In this document: positions 25,980 to 36,589 of the stretch, in pieces | How the letters are laid out: the number at the start of each line of letters is the position of its first letter | Position numbering within the stretch: the first letter of the stretch is position 1 | Source of the DNA: Pontibacter deserti | Lineage (GTDB): Bacteria; Bacteroidota; Bacteroidia; Cytophagales; Hymenobacteraceae | DNA: 64,000 nt | Assembly: GCF_023630255.1 (NCBI RefSeq) | Contig: NZ_JALPRS010000001.1 | Coordinates: forward strand, 1,488,001-1,552,000 | Reading direction: 5' to 3' | Position numbers and translations under genes: made by a program | Notes under the pieces: model-generated | Databases searched by the model: none | What the model was told of the DNA's origin: nothing | What the model saw: the letters and a program-made list of their open reading frames with translations, nothing else

Positions 25980-28292
25980 ATGGTTAATAAAGCAACTCCT
26001 GACGCAGAAAACAACCTTTTTTTTAGTTTATTATATAAGTACCTGCCTTACTGGCCACTGTTTGTACTACTACTGCTGCTTGGAGGGCTAGCAGGCTGGG
26101 GTTATCTGTCTTATGCCACCCCAGTTTATGAAACAACAGCTACATTGATTATAACGGATGAGAAAAAGGGTATGAATGATCCCCGGATTTACGAAGCGAT
26201 TGATGTGTTTAACTCAACCAAAATTGTAGAAAATGAGATGGAGGTTATACAATCGCGAGCTTTAATGAAGCAGGTAGTAGATTCTCTTAACCTCTATGCC
26301 CCAATCTATGAAGAAGGTGAGATCAAATCTTTACATGCTTATTCAACCTCCCCTATTATTATAAAGGCTAAATATCCCGAAAAAATAAGGGCGCAAGAGA
26401 AAGTATACTTTTCCTACAATAGTAAAACAAGCAAGGTTAAAATAAAAAATAAGGAGTATCCGCTGGATACTTGGGTAAGAACACCTTATGGTACTTTCCA
26501 GTTTCAGCATAATCTTAAACAGGAGGCCATGCCTACTTACCCTCTTTACTTTTCTTTAGAAAATCCGAGGATCGTAACTGAGGGTATTTTAGGCAGATTA
26601 GATGTAAAGGCTGCTAACAAATTATCCAGTGTAATTAATCTGTCGCTGCAAGACCCTGTACCACAGAGAGGTGAGGACATCCTGAACCAGTTAATTTATG
26701 CTTATAACCAGTTAGCTGTTATTGACAGAAATGTTCTGGCTGCCAACACGCTCGCCTTTATAGAAGATAGAATTAAGTTTGTTGAAAAAGAACTTGATGT
26801 TGTAGAGAATGAAGTACAACAATATAAATCAACAAAAGGAATTGTAGACCTTGGAGAGCAGGGTAAACTATTTTTACAGAATGTAGGAGATAATGACCGT
26901 AAATTAGCTGAGGTAAATTTACAACTCGCCGTGCTGGATAAGGTTGAACGCTACGTGGTCTCAAAAGAGAACTCCGCAAGTATAGTTCCTTCTACCTTAG
27001 GGCTTAATGATCCGGTTCTGGCACAACTCTTACAGAAACTTTACGATACTGAGATACAATACCAAAAGCTAAGTAAAACAACGGCTGAGAACAACCCTAT
27101 ACTTGTTTCTGTAACAGATGAAATAGAGAAAATACGCCCGAGTATACTTGAAAGCATTAGAAACCAGAGAGTAAATCTGCAGGCAAGTAAGGCAAATTTA
27201 GCTTCTACAAACGGGCAATATAATTCTGTTCTACAAAAGATTCCAAAGAAAGAAAGAGAGCTCCTTGAAATAAGCAGGCAGCAAGCTATAAAGAATAGTG
27301 TTTATAGTTTCCTTCTTCAAAAAAGGGAAGAAACGGCCCTCTCCTACGCGCCTACGTCCGGAGATAGCAGAGTAGTGGACATGGCAGAAGCTGCATTGCT
27401 ACCTGTTAGCCCTAAGCCATTTACAGTTTACCTGATTGCAGCAGTATTAGCCATGATATTAGGTGTAACTATGGTAACCTCGAAAGAGCTGCTAAACCAG
27501 AAAATATTGTTCCGGTCAGAGATAGTAGATTGTACACATGCCCCTATCGTTGCTGAACTATCTTATGTTAAACCTAGAAAAGGCCCTCTTTTTAAAGAGC
27601 CAAGCGAAGTATTTGTTGTAGAGCAATTCCGGCAGATGAGAGCCACTATGGGTTTGTATGGCAGAACCTTTAGCAAAAAGAAGATTATGGTTACCTCCAG
27701 TATTCCGGGTGAGGGCAAAAGCTTCGTGAGTACTAATCTTGCCCTAAGCTTAGCTTTATCAGGTAAAAAAGTCATACTCATAGATCTTGACCTGAGAAAT
27801 CCGAATACTTCTGTGTTGTTTGATTTGCTTAAGCATGAGGGTATTACCGAGTATCTGGTAGGTGAATTAGACGCTTGTGATATGATTATAAGCACCGAAT
27901 ATGAGAATCTAAGCATTATGCCAGCTGGAGCCAGGATAGGTGATAACTCAGAGCTTTTACTGAACGGACGCCTGGAAGCCCTTTTTAAATACTTAGAAAC
28001 TGAATTTGATTATATTCTTGTAGATACCCCTCCGGTAACCTTAGTATCTGATGCCTACCTTATTACAGAGTTCTGTGATATATCCTTATACGTTATAAGG
28101 CATGATTACACCCCTAAGGTAGTAGTACAACGCCTTGAGGATAGTAATATCAGTAAATCATTAACTAATATGGCTATTGTGTTTAATGGTGTAAAAGCAA
28201 GGGGTTTTGTGAAGGGTGAATATGGCTATGGCTATGGTTACGGAAATGAATATGTGTATAAGAGAAATAAGTATGGTATGAAAGCCACATGA
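25980..28292 (+). CDS. wzc: Polysaccharide copolymerase/BY-kinase (Wzc-like tyrosine autokinase)
   Basis: A 770-aa inner-membrane protein. A Wzz chain-length domain with a first membrane helix (residues ~20-45) is followed by a long periplasmic part with coiled coils (~250-430), a second membrane helix near 480-500, and a C-terminal BY-kinase. Walker A is SSIPGEGKSF (about 575), Walker A' is ILIDLDLRNP and Walker B is ILVDTPPV (about 678). The tail is rich in tyrosine (GYGYGYGNEYVYKRNKYG), the usual autophosphorylation cluster that regulates polymer length. It works with the Wza-like protein upstream in export of the polymer made by the genes downstream. Confidence 0.93.
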   Translation: MVNKATPDAENNLFFSLLYKYLPYWPLFVLLLLLGGLAGWGYLSYATPVYETTATLIITDEKKGMNDPRIYEAIDVFNSTKIVENEMEVIQSRALMKQVVDSLNLYAPIYEEGEIKSLHAYSTSPIIIKAKYPEKIRAQEKVYFSYNSKTSKVKIKNKEYPLDTWVRTPYGTFQFQHNLKQEAMPTYPLYFSLENPRIVTEGILGRLDVKAANKLSSVINLSLQDPVPQRGEDILNQLIYAYNQLAVIDRNVLAANTLAFIEDRIKFVEKELDVVENEVQQYKSTKGIVDLGEQGKLFLQNVGDNDRKLAEVNLQLAVLDKVERYVVSKENSASIVPSTLGLNDPVLAQLLQKLYDTEIQYQKLSKTTAENNPILVSVTDEIEKIRPSILESIRNQRVNLQASKANLASTNGQYNSVLQKIPKKERELLEISRQQAIKNSVYSFLLQKREETALSYAPTSGDSRVVDMAEAALLPVSPKPFTVYLIAAVLAMILGVTMVTSKELLNQKILFRSEIVDCTHAPIVAELSYVKPRKGPLFKEPSEVFVVEQFRQMRATMGLYGRTFSKKKIMVTSSIPGEGKSFVSTNLALSLALSGKKVILIDLDLRNPNTSVLFDLLKHEGITEYLVGELDACDMIISTEYENLSIMPAGARIGDNSELLLNGRLEALFKYLETEFDYILVDTPPVTLVSDAYLITEFCDISLYVIRHDYTPKVVVQRLEDSNISKSLTNMAIVFNGVKARGFVKGEYGYGYGYGNEYVYKRNKYGMKAT

Positions 28293-28461
28293 TATAAAAA
28301 AGTCTGCTCCTTCACTTAATGCTTACCCACTAGAAGTTTAACTCTGCAGATGAAAATTTGATAGTTTTAAGTGGTGCGGCATTCGTTAAAACATAAAGCC
28401 TGACTGCATTAAAACAGTATCTTCCGAGAGCTGCTACAATTTTGATTTCTATTAAAGTACT

Positions 28462-29619
28462 ATGGAAGATGAATTAGTGATCGGGTTTTTGAGTGCCAGA
28501 GATCCCAGAGATAAAAGGACATGGTCTGGTATTTATTACATGATGTGGAAGGCGTTGGAAAAACAATTTCCTAAGGTAATACTATTAGGTCCTGTAAAGC
28601 TTCCTCTTTTTTTCACTTTCATCTTTGCCTTGCTTCATATCATTCATCGATTTAATGGGAAAAGGTTCAACAAGAAAAACAATTATTTGATAAGTAAATA
28701 CTACGGGTATGTTTTTAACAAAAAGTTAAAGCGAAAAAAAATAGATGTACTTTTTGCCCCTACTGCTTCAGTTGAAATTGCATACTTAAATACACGCCTA
28801 CCAATTTGTTATTATTCAGATTCTTCTTTCGGCCAGCTGAATGAATACTATGCCAGCTTCTCTAATTTCTCAAAATCGTCCATAAAAACATCAAACAGAA
28901 TTGAGCAACGGGCTATCAGTAATTCAGCCTGCAATGTTTATCCGTCTTCGTGGGCTGCAGATTATGCTAAGTTAAATTATAAGGCTAAGAATACTTATGT
29001 TATAAAAATGGGAGCCAATATTGATATCCCACCTACTAAAAGCGAGGTAACCAAGCATTATAACCATAAAATAAAACTGCTTTTTCTTGGGGTAGATTGG
29101 AAGAGAAAAGGTGGAGACATAGTACTAGAAACTGTAGAACAATTAACTAAAAAAGGGTATGATTTTCAATTAATGGTCTGCGGATGTAAACCTGCCAGAG
29201 AGCATCCTCATATTACTGCAATACCTTTTCTTGATAAAAACAAAGCAGAGGATAGAAAAGCTTTTAACAAATTATTATACGATACTGATATTCTATTCTT
29301 ACCAACCAGAGCCGAATGTTATGGCATTGTTTTTTGTGAAGCAAATGCCTTCGGAGTGCCAGTTATTTCAACCGACACAGGGGGCGTTAGCTCCATTATA
29401 GAGGATGGTGTAAATGGTTTTCTCTTACCTCTTACAGCAAAAGCCGAGGCCTACACAGACAAAATAGAATATCTGATTAATAATAAAAATGTGTTAAAAA
29501 AGATGTCTTTAAAAGCTAGGGAAAAGTATGAAGAGGAGCTAAACTGGGAGGTTTGGGGCAAAAAAATGAGAGAAATATTATTAATGATTTTTAATAACGA
29601 GCCTCAAAAGAGTCTTTAA
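28462..29619 (+). CDS. Family 4-type glycosyltransferase (GT-B)
   Basis: A 385-aa cytoplasmic glycosyltransferase. The C-terminal Rossmann half carries LLFLGVDWKRKGGDIVLETVEQL and the family 4 Glu-x7-Glu motif in AECYGIVFCEANAFGVPVISTDTGGV, which binds the nucleotide-sugar donor. The N-terminal half would bind the lipid-linked acceptor. Donor sugar unknown. It is AT-rich with many Lys/Asn/Ile codons, as are its neighbours. Confidence 0.9.
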   Translation: MEDELVIGFLSARDPRDKRTWSGIYYMMWKALEKQFPKVILLGPVKLPLFFTFIFALLHIIHRFNGKRFNKKNNYLISKYYGYVFNKKLKRKKIDVLFAPTASVEIAYLNTRLPICYYSDSSFGQLNEYYASFSNFSKSSIKTSNRIEQRAISNSACNVYPSSWAADYAKLNYKAKNTYVIKMGANIDIPPTKSEVTKHYNHKIKLLFLGVDWKRKGGDIVLETVEQLTKKGYDFQLMVCGCKPAREHPHITAIPFLDKNKAEDRKAFNKLLYDTDILFLPTRAECYGIVFCEANAFGVPVISTDTGGVSSIIEDGVNGFLLPLTAKAEAYTDKIEYLINNKNVLKKMSLKAREKYEEELNWEVWGKKMREILLMIFNNEPQKSL

Positions 29620-29654
29620 CTGTATGATGATACTGAATGAAAAGTGTTGAATAA

Positions 29655-30974
29655 ATGACAGTCGTACGAACAGAGAGCAGTAAATTAGGCACAAATGTTC
29701 TATCATTAGGGGTAGTACAGGTAGCTAATTATCTAATGCCATTGGCAACAGTGCCAATAGTATCAAGGATTATTGGCCCTGAAAAATTTGGTGTAATTAA
29801 CTTCGCTGCTGCTTTCGTAGTTTATTTATCTTTACTCGTTAACTATGGTTTTAGCTTAACCGCTACAAGACGTTTAGCTGCTAACCCTTCAGATCCGGAA
29901 AACAGGAACAGAATTTTTAGTGAGGTATTTACTGCCCAGGCTATTCTATTATTAATAGCTACTGTAATATTCTTGGTCTGTCTCTTATCTATCCCCCAAC
30001 TGAGAGAAGAGTGGTTAGTTTCGGTTTTTACTTTTTTTTCCTGCGTCGGTACACTGTTTACTCAGGAGTGGTTGTTTCAGGCAATGCAGGATTTATCTAA
30101 AGTAGCCATATTAAATTTCTTATCTAAGTTAATTTTTGTTGTAAGTATTTTACTTATTATTAATGTCCAATCAGATTATATCTGGTATGCTTTAGCTCTT
30201 AGCACTTCGCAGGTTCTGGTAGGTATATTTTCATTTGTATGGTCATTTAAAAAGTATAACATAAAACTATACATAATAGACCTACCTTCATCTTTAAAGC
30301 TGCTTTGGAAAGAGAAAACTTATTTTACATCTCTGATAGTAATAAACCTTTATACTACGGCTAATATAGTACTTCTTGGTTTCATGACTGATGCAGCACA
30401 AGTAGGCTATTATACAGCAGGCACAAAGATTACTTTTATCATACAAACCATACTTATACTTCCTTTCCGGCATACTTTCTTTCCTTATATATCAAATGAA
30501 ATTACAAAAGACATAGATAAGGGACTTCAGATTGCTCAAAAGCTGCTTCCAATCGTATTATGGCCAACTTTTATCTTATGCCTGAGTACCTTCTTTTTAA
30601 GTAAAAACATTATCCTGATATTATTTGGTGACGCATTTGAGCCATCCACAATAGTACTTAGAATTCTCTCTTTCCTACCTATGATTATTGCACTAAGCAA
30701 TATTTGGGGCATATTAGTAATGCTAAATTTAAATTTTGACAAGATTTACTTTAGAATTACTACACTCTGTGCTGTACTAAGTGTTCTCCTTAACTTTTGG
30801 TTAATACCCATCTGGAGCTATGCGGGTACTGCAATGGTACTGTTACTAACCCAACTTTTAGGCTTAATACTTATTTTTCTATACTTACAGAAAATGAAGA
30901 TCAAGCTTATTAACCCATCTTATTTTAGTCCGCTTGCCATTCGAAAAATTCTGATAGCCCATTTTAATAGGTAA
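29655..30974 (+). CDS. Polysaccharide flippase (Wzx-like, MOP superfamily)
   Basis: A 439-aa membrane protein with about twelve membrane segments. The N-terminus SLGVVQVANYLMPLATVPIVSRIIGPEKFGVINFA and TQEWLFQAMQDLSKVAILN are typical of RfbX/Wzx flippases, which transfer undecaprenyl-pyrophosphate-linked repeat units to the periplasmic side. Together with the Wzy-like gene downstream it points to a Wzx/Wzy-dependent pathway. Confidence 0.9.
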   Translation: MTVVRTESSKLGTNVLSLGVVQVANYLMPLATVPIVSRIIGPEKFGVINFAAAFVVYLSLLVNYGFSLTATRRLAANPSDPENRNRIFSEVFTAQAILLLIATVIFLVCLLSIPQLREEWLVSVFTFFSCVGTLFTQEWLFQAMQDLSKVAILNFLSKLIFVVSILLIINVQSDYIWYALALSTSQVLVGIFSFVWSFKKYNIKLYIIDLPSSLKLLWKEKTYFTSLIVINLYTTANIVLLGFMTDAAQVGYYTAGTKITFIIQTILILPFRHTFFPYISNEITKDIDKGLQIAQKLLPIVLWPTFILCLSTFFLSKNIILILFGDAFEPSTIVLRILSFLPMIIALSNIWGILVMLNLNFDKIYFRITTLCAVLSVLLNFWLIPIWSYAGTAMVLLLTQLLGLILIFLYLQKMKIKLINPSYFSPLAIRKILIAHFNR

Positions 30975-31026
30975 ATATGAGATTGACATAATAAGTAATA
31001 ACAAATCAGTTATCTAATTATCAGCT

Positions 31027-32262
31027 ATGGTTTCACGGTCTTCATACATCGATTTAAAATATGGGTTCGTTATTCTTATAACGCTGGTAAGTATAAAACT
31101 ATGGTCATTTACAGGCGTGTCTGATAGTGTATTTGACTATCTGGAGGTGTTAGTACTTGTTGGCTTATTCTTTTTTTTATTAACACACCATGCAAGGCAT
31201 CAAGAGCTGATATACAAAAATATTGTTTTGCTTTTTATTGCCATACCAATACTCAGTGCTGTAGGAGCACTTGTTTTCCATGACCAATCCTTAAGCCTTT
31301 CTTTACTGGTTCTTAGAGCTAACTTTTTTTGGCTATTCTATTTTTTATTACACCTTTTCAACATCGAGCCTAAAAAGATAATCTACTTAATGATAGTAGT
31401 AGGACTGGTTTGGGTTCTTTTAACAGTTGTACAGCAGTTTACTTATCCAGATTATTATTTCGCAACCAGAACTGAGGATGAATCATATTATTTCCTGAGA
31501 GCTGGCGTTTATCGCTTTATGCTTAATGGGCATCATTATGGAGTATTTATTACGCTATACTTTTTTTATAACTTTTTAGTAAGTCGTAAATTAACTAATC
31601 TGGTTTTTGTCTTTATTGGTTTATCAGGGTTCTATTACTATGGCACCAGGCAATTTGCATTAGCTTTATTAGCATGCATGATCTTGGTATTATTTATGGT
31701 GAAAGGTAAAACTAGGTTTTTAGCTTTCACTTCTTTATCTGTATGCGCGCTTGTTATCTTCTTTTATCAAGATGTTCTGTTTGGCGAATATGTGGAAATG
31801 ACTAATAATCAAATGCTCAATGAAGATGAAGTACGCCTGATTTCTGCTCATTACTTCTTATTTGAATATTGGCCACATTGGTTAACTAAGGTCATTGGAA
31901 ATGGCATACCTCACTCCCTCTCAAACTATGGCAAAGAAATAGATTATATTAAAGAGAACCTCCAGTTGTTCAGGAGTGATATAGGAATTATAGGTGCCTT
32001 TAATCAGTTCGGAATATTTTATGTATTAAATATTTTCTGGCTGAACATAAAGAGTTTACGAAGCAGGTATTATACTGAACAAACCAAGTACCTTAAGTTA
32101 ATATTTTTATACTCGCTACTGCTGCTTTTAATGAGTGAGTACTATGCTAATGCCAGTGCAATACCATTTTTTTGCTTCATTTTATATTTAGTAGATAAAT
32201 CTTATGAATCAACTATGAATGAACAAACAAAAAACTTAAATCCTGATACTAATATACTTTAA
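31027..32262 (+). CDS. Putative polysaccharide polymerase (Wzy / O-antigen-ligase-like)
   Basis: A 411-aa membrane protein with about ten to eleven membrane segments and one large loop (residues ~245-310, including RLISAHYFLFEYWPHWLTKVIGNG). The pattern, together with position next to the flippase, fits Wzy polymerases, which are poorly conserved in sequence. It could equally be an O-antigen-ligase-like protein. The ATG at 31027 is preceded by a 52-base gap. Confidence 0.72.
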   Translation: MVSRSSYIDLKYGFVILITLVSIKLWSFTGVSDSVFDYLEVLVLVGLFFFLLTHHARHQELIYKNIVLLFIAIPILSAVGALVFHDQSLSLSLLVLRANFFWLFYFLLHLFNIEPKKIIYLMIVVGLVWVLLTVVQQFTYPDYYFATRTEDESYYFLRAGVYRFMLNGHHYGVFITLYFFYNFLVSRKLTNLVFVFIGLSGFYYYGTRQFALALLACMILVLFMVKGKTRFLAFTSLSVCALVIFFYQDVLFGEYVEMTNNQMLNEDEVRLISAHYFLFEYWPHWLTKVIGNGIPHSLSNYGKEIDYIKENLQLFRSDIGIIGAFNQFGIFYVLNIFWLNIKSLRSRYYTEQTKYLKLIFLYSLLLLLMSEYYANASAIPFFCFILYLVDKSYESTMNEQTKNLNPDTNIL

Positions 32263-32395
32263 GACTTTTATAACCTCTATTAAAACTCTTACCCTAACAA
32301 TATAACGTTTTACACAAAAAATTATCTTTCATAGACAAGAGATCTTTATTATGAGTATATTAAAATACAATCTTATCAACCAATCTTAATATAAT

Positions 32396-33370
32396 ATGAC
32401 ATTCAGTGGTAAATATACTTTTAGCATTGGTATACCAGCTTACAAAGGTATGTTCCTTTCTGAATGCATTAAAAGTATACTTACCCAGAAGTATACAAAC
32501 TTTGAGTTAATAATAATAGATGACTTCTCTCCTGACAGACTTGAGACTACAATAAATCAGTTCAGAGATGATCGGATCAGATATTATAGAAACTCCCAAA
32601 ACATAGGAGGAAAAAATGTAATAAATAACTGGAATAAGTGCTTGGAAAAAGCATCAGGTGAGTTCTTTATATTGATGGGAGATGATGATATGATGGAACC
32701 AGATTATCTTGAAGAATTTGAGAAATTAATTAAGAAATATCCTGACCTGAATGTATACCATTGCCGCTCACAAATTATAAACGAAAAATCTGAAACTATA
32801 ACTTTTACTCCATCCTGGCCTGAGTTTGAAACTTTATATGACAATATATGGCACCGGATAAATAATGGCAAAAGGGATCAGTTTATATCAGACTTTGTGT
32901 ACAGAACAAAGTTTTTAAAGATGAATGGAGGCTTTGTTAATTTACCTCTTGCCTGGGGAGCAGATGATATCACAGCTTATGTAGCTTGCGGCACAAAGGG
33001 TATTGCACATACAAACAAACCTATATTCAAGTACAGGAAAAACAGCCTAAGTATAACAAGCACAGGCAATCCTGAAATGAAGATGCGCGCAATTGATCTC
33101 GAACAAAAATGGTTTGAAGATTTTTTGCTAAAGCAACCTGAGTGTAACTATGACTATATTCTCTATAAGGATATAAACAGGAAAGTTCATCAACATATAA
33201 GACGTAAAAAACTACAAGTCATCTCATTATCATTAAAATCCGACTTTTGGAAAAATGCAGGGAGGTGGATTTACTCATCCAGAAAATACAACATATCAGT
33301 TGTAAATATTCTATATGCTATGTTGATCAGAGTAGTGCATGACTCCAATCTTTTGAGGAACCATACCTGA
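32396..33370 (+). CDS. Family 2 glycosyltransferase (GT-A)
   Basis: A 324-aa protein with the GT-A start FSIGIPAYKGMFLSECIKSILTQKYTNFELIIIDDFSPD, then GEFFILMGDDDMMEPDYL, where the DDD motif binds the metal and nucleotide sugar. It transfers a sugar to the growing repeat unit. Donor unknown. It lies in the AT-rich core of the locus. Confidence 0.9.
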   Translation: MTFSGKYTFSIGIPAYKGMFLSECIKSILTQKYTNFELIIIDDFSPDRLETTINQFRDDRIRYYRNSQNIGGKNVINNWNKCLEKASGEFFILMGDDDMMEPDYLEEFEKLIKKYPDLNVYHCRSQIINEKSETITFTPSWPEFETLYDNIWHRINNGKRDQFISDFVYRTKFLKMNGGFVNLPLAWGADDITAYVACGTKGIAHTNKPIFKYRKNSLSITSTGNPEMKMRAIDLEQKWFEDFLLKQPECNYDYILYKDINRKVHQHIRRKKLQVISLSLKSDFWKNAGRWIYSSRKYNISVVNILYAMLIRVVHDSNLLRNHT

Positions 33371-33432
33371 ATAAAGCATAAATAGCTGTACATAACCAAA
33401 ATGCTATATGTAAAATTTCTAGTCTAATTAAA

Positions 33433-34362
33433 ATGAACAGAACGGATGGCATATCATTACAGATAAACATTTCACCTTCGGACTATTTACTGTGCCGGAA
33501 ACTGCTCCAGTTTCAAATAAATTTCTTTTATAATCATATAGATGAGGTAGTACTGACTATAGAATCTAAAAAGAGTAAAGGAAAAAGGTTTGGAAATAAC
33601 TTTAATAACTATCAGGATAAGCTTAATTTGTTTCTGGAATCTTTAAGAAATCAGTTTCCTAAAATTCGGGTGGTGCCAGTGGATTATAGCCCCGACGCTA
33701 AGAAAAAAGTTGCTAAACTTTTTTTCTCGAATACCAAGTTCTTACCTGATAAAGACTTTAGAGGTGGCCCTTTCTATTGCTATTTTTTTGGGTTATACTC
33801 TTGTGCATTCCAAAAGATATTGCACCTTGATTGTGATATGATATTGGGAGGAGATGCAAAGCATTGGCTTACCGGGGCCATTAAACTCCTCAATGATCCT
33901 TCAGTAGCCTTTGTACTACCCCTTTCAGGTCCACCAACCTCTGAATTCAATATCTGCCAGTCATACACAAAAAGACTTAACCGGTATACTTATGTATTTG
34001 ATCGTTTTACAACAAGAGTCTTTTTAACAGACATAACTAAGTTCACAAATCATAAACTCTTTTTAAAACTAATTAAACCTAATATAAAAAGAATTGGCCG
34101 TGCACTATTACAACAAAATTTCTGGGAGATGCCGGAAGTATTGATAACAGAGAATATCAGAAGAACCAAGACATATCGTGTAGATTACTGGGGAGAGAAT
34201 GACCAGCAAGGGTGTTATTCCCTACATCCTGTATATAAGCCTGCTTCCTTCATTGAGTTTGTACCTAAACTACTGGAGCAGGTTCAGAATAATAAGTTAC
34301 CAAATGTTCAGAAGGGAAATTACGATTTGATATATGAGGCATTTATGACGCACACTAATTAA
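33433..34362 (+). CDS. Putative GT-A-like glycosyltransferase, paralogue 1
   Basis: A 309-aa protein with no family name recognised. The segment KILHLDCDMILGGDAKHW contains a DCD (DXD-like) motif after a hydrophobic strand, a layout typical of GT-A glycosyltransferases. RVDYWGENDQQGCYSLHP is a distinct C-terminal motif. It is clearly paralogous to the gene at 37638-38567 (both start SLQIN.SP.DY and share KKSKGK and DYRGGPFYSYFFGLYSC-type segments). It is likely to be a sugar transferase for the exopolysaccharide. Confidence 0.7.
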   Translation: MNRTDGISLQINISPSDYLLCRKLLQFQINFFYNHIDEVVLTIESKKSKGKRFGNNFNNYQDKLNLFLESLRNQFPKIRVVPVDYSPDAKKKVAKLFFSNTKFLPDKDFRGGPFYCYFFGLYSCAFQKILHLDCDMILGGDAKHWLTGAIKLLNDPSVAFVLPLSGPPTSEFNICQSYTKRLNRYTYVFDRFTTRVFLTDITKFTNHKLFLKLIKPNIKRIGRALLQQNFWEMPEVLITENIRRTKTYRVDYWGENDQQGCYSLHPVYKPASFIEFVPKLLEQVQNNKLPNVQKGNYDLIYEAFMTHTN

Positions 34363-34403
34363 TTGAAATTTTGCTGAAACTATAGTTTGATCTAGTTAAA
34401 AAT

Positions 34404-35492
34404 TTGTGGATGATGGAGAAGAATAGAAGATCATTATACTTATACCCGATCACAAAGCATACCTTCAGGGAAGGTGGGAATAACTACATACAAAATTTAG
34501 TAATAGCACTGAGTCATGAATTTAATATTGTAAATAATCAGACATCCTGGGGCTTATTGGATGTGCTGCTAAAGATCCCGAAGACAAATATCATTTATTT
34601 GAATTGGATAGAAGATATTGCTGGTAAACGTTGGGCTGTGATGCAGGCAATACTATTATACTTTATTATTATCATATCCAAGCTACTTCAAGTTAAAATC
34701 GTGTGGTTCATCCACAATAACTTATCTCATTTCAAACAAAACCTCTGGCTCAAAAAAATAATCGTAACCGTATTAGCTCGGCATGCTGATGTTATTCTTT
34801 CTCATTCAAAAGCCATAACACTAAAAATACCACCTGAAAAGCATTATTCTTTTGATCACCCAATTGAAAATTTCACTCCTGTAAAAGCTATTAAAAAACC
34901 AGAATATGACTTATTAATATGGGGTAGAATTGAGCCTCATAAAGGGGTAGATGATTTTATAAAGTATAATTATAAATCAGACAGCCTGCTAAATTATAAA
35001 ATACTAATTGCAGGTAAATTTCATTCACAAGAGTACTACAATTCACTACAGAAGTTCATCCTTCCAAATATTAAAATAGATAACAGGATTATCTCTGAAC
35101 CTGAATTAATGCTATACTTAGAAAACTCCAAGTATGTACTGTTCACTTATAACTCACCTTCTGTTTTAAGCTCAGCTGCTTTATGTAAAACTCTATCTTA
35201 TGGTAAAACTATTATAGGCCCTGATAGAGGATCATTTAAGGAGCTAGGCAGAAAAGGGTTAATTTATAATTATAGAGAATACAATGACTTAAAATCACTT
35301 CTGGTAAAACTAGAAAACAAAAATAATCCAGTAGACATAACAAAATTAAAATTATACATAGAAGCTACTTCCTGGATAAACTTTACTGATTTTCTTACCA
35401 CTACTCTTAAGTCAGTTTTTAAAGATAAAGTATCAGTGGTAGAATCTTCTTTGATTACATCCTATTCAACGGAATTATCTGAAAATAAATGA
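34404..35492 (+). CDS. Glycosyltransferase, GT-B fold
   Basis: A 362-aa protein with a GT-B type C-terminal half (YDLLIWGRIEPHKGVDDFIKYN and LSYGKTIIGPDRGSFKEL). The annotated ATG at 34404 may be preceded in the native gene by an alternative, and a second ATG (34410) is close. It overlaps the next gene by 4 bases (ATGA), so translation is coupled. Donor unknown. Confidence 0.75.
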   Translation: MWMMEKNRRSLYLYPITKHTFREGGNNYIQNLVIALSHEFNIVNNQTSWGLLDVLLKIPKTNIIYLNWIEDIAGKRWAVMQAILLYFIIIISKLLQVKIVWFIHNNLSHFKQNLWLKKIIVTVLARHADVILSHSKAITLKIPPEKHYSFDHPIENFTPVKAIKKPEYDLLIWGRIEPHKGVDDFIKYNYKSDSLLNYKILIAGKFHSQEYYNSLQKFILPNIKIDNRIISEPELMLYLENSKYVLFTYNSPSVLSSAALCKTLSYGKTIIGPDRGSFKELGRKGLIYNYREYNDLKSLLVKLENKNNPVDITKLKLYIEATSWINFTDFLTTTLKSVFKDKVSVVESSLITSYSTELSENK

Positions 35493-36589
35493 CCAATTAT
35501 TTGATATATACTACCCTTACCGCTTGGAGAGAACCCCCTCGTTCCAGACATCAGGTATCAGGTTGTTTACAAAAGAAGGGAGTTGTTTATTTTGTTGAAA
35601 AAAGCAAAATAGGGTTACCCAAAATTGTTTTGACTACTACTGATGATAATCTAGTACTTATCACACCTTACTTTCCGGTCGATTACCGGATTCGATATCG
35701 AACTCCATTAGTAAATGAACTCTATCACTATTGGCTCTTAAGTGAAATCCGGAAATTATACATTGAATTCGAAATGGTGATAACCTTCGATCATACCTCA
35801 CATATTATAACTAAGTTTTATCCAGATGTGGTGTACTACTGCGGAGATGATTTTATAGGCAACTCAGAGTTTAGCTTTTATCCTATAAATTTGTTTCACA
35901 GCATAATTGAACAAAAATTAGCTTCTAAAGCTAAGATGTGTATAGTTACATCAGATTATCTGCTTTCACGGCATATCAAATATAATAAGAGAACATATTT
36001 AGTACCATTAGGAGCCCCATCTGTTGAATACGACAAGATTTATAAACCATCACACTTAAAAAAGCCTGTGTTGGGTTTAGTGGCATATTTGAATTTCAAA
36101 ATTCCACTTGATGTACTTGATCAACTAGTTTTAGAGTACAAGATTTATCTAATTGGCCCGGCAGCAAAGAATATAAAAGAAAGGTATAAGCATCACAGAA
36201 ACGCAATATTTACGGGGCCTAAAGAAGGAACAGATTTATATCAGCTCCTGCAAAACAATGTTGATGTTTGTATTGCACCTTATGCAGAGGAAAGAATAAA
36301 TAAAGGAGTCACACCTAATAAAATGTGGCTATACTTAGCATTAGGAAAGCCTTGTGTCGTAACAGAAATACCGAACATCAGAAACTTAGAGCTTGGCGAA
36401 AAGCTAGTTTATAAGTGTAGCAACCAGAACTTTAGCAGTACCTGTCATAAAGCATTTGATGAAAACAATGAAACCTTATTTCAATTAAGAATTCAAAAAG
36501 CTAATGATAACTCCTGGAGTCAAAGAGTTGAATCTATTCTAAATTACTTTCAAACAACAGAGAAATCTGTACAGGCAAATGTTCTATGA
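35489..36589 (+). CDS. Glycosyltransferase, GT-B fold
   Basis: A 366-aa protein. Visible are VYYCGDDFIGNSEF, KPVLGLVAYLNFKIPLDVLDQL, and the donor-binding segment LLQNNVDVCIAPYAEERINKGVTPNKMWLYLALGKPCVVTE, which resembles UDP-sugar transferases related to WsaF/TuaH. It overlaps the upstream gene by 4 bases and the next gene by 4 bases, so four genes (34404-37553) are translationally coupled. Donor unknown. Confidence 0.78.
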   Translation: MTNYLIYTTLTAWREPPRSRHQVSGCLQKKGVVYFVEKSKIGLPKIVLTTTDDNLVLITPYFPVDYRIRYRTPLVNELYHYWLLSEIRKLYIEFEMVITFDHTSHIITKFYPDVVYYCGDDFIGNSEFSFYPINLFHSIIEQKLASKAKMCIVTSDYLLSRHIKYNKRTYLVPLGAPSVEYDKIYKPSHLKKPVLGLVAYLNFKIPLDVLDQLVLEYKIYLIGPAAKNIKERYKHHRNAIFTGPKEGTDLYQLLQNNVDVCIAPYAEERINKGVTPNKMWLYLALGKPCVVTEIPNIRNLELGEKLVYKCSNQNFSSTCHKAFDENNETLFQLRIQKANDNSWSQRVESILNYFQTTEKSVQANVL

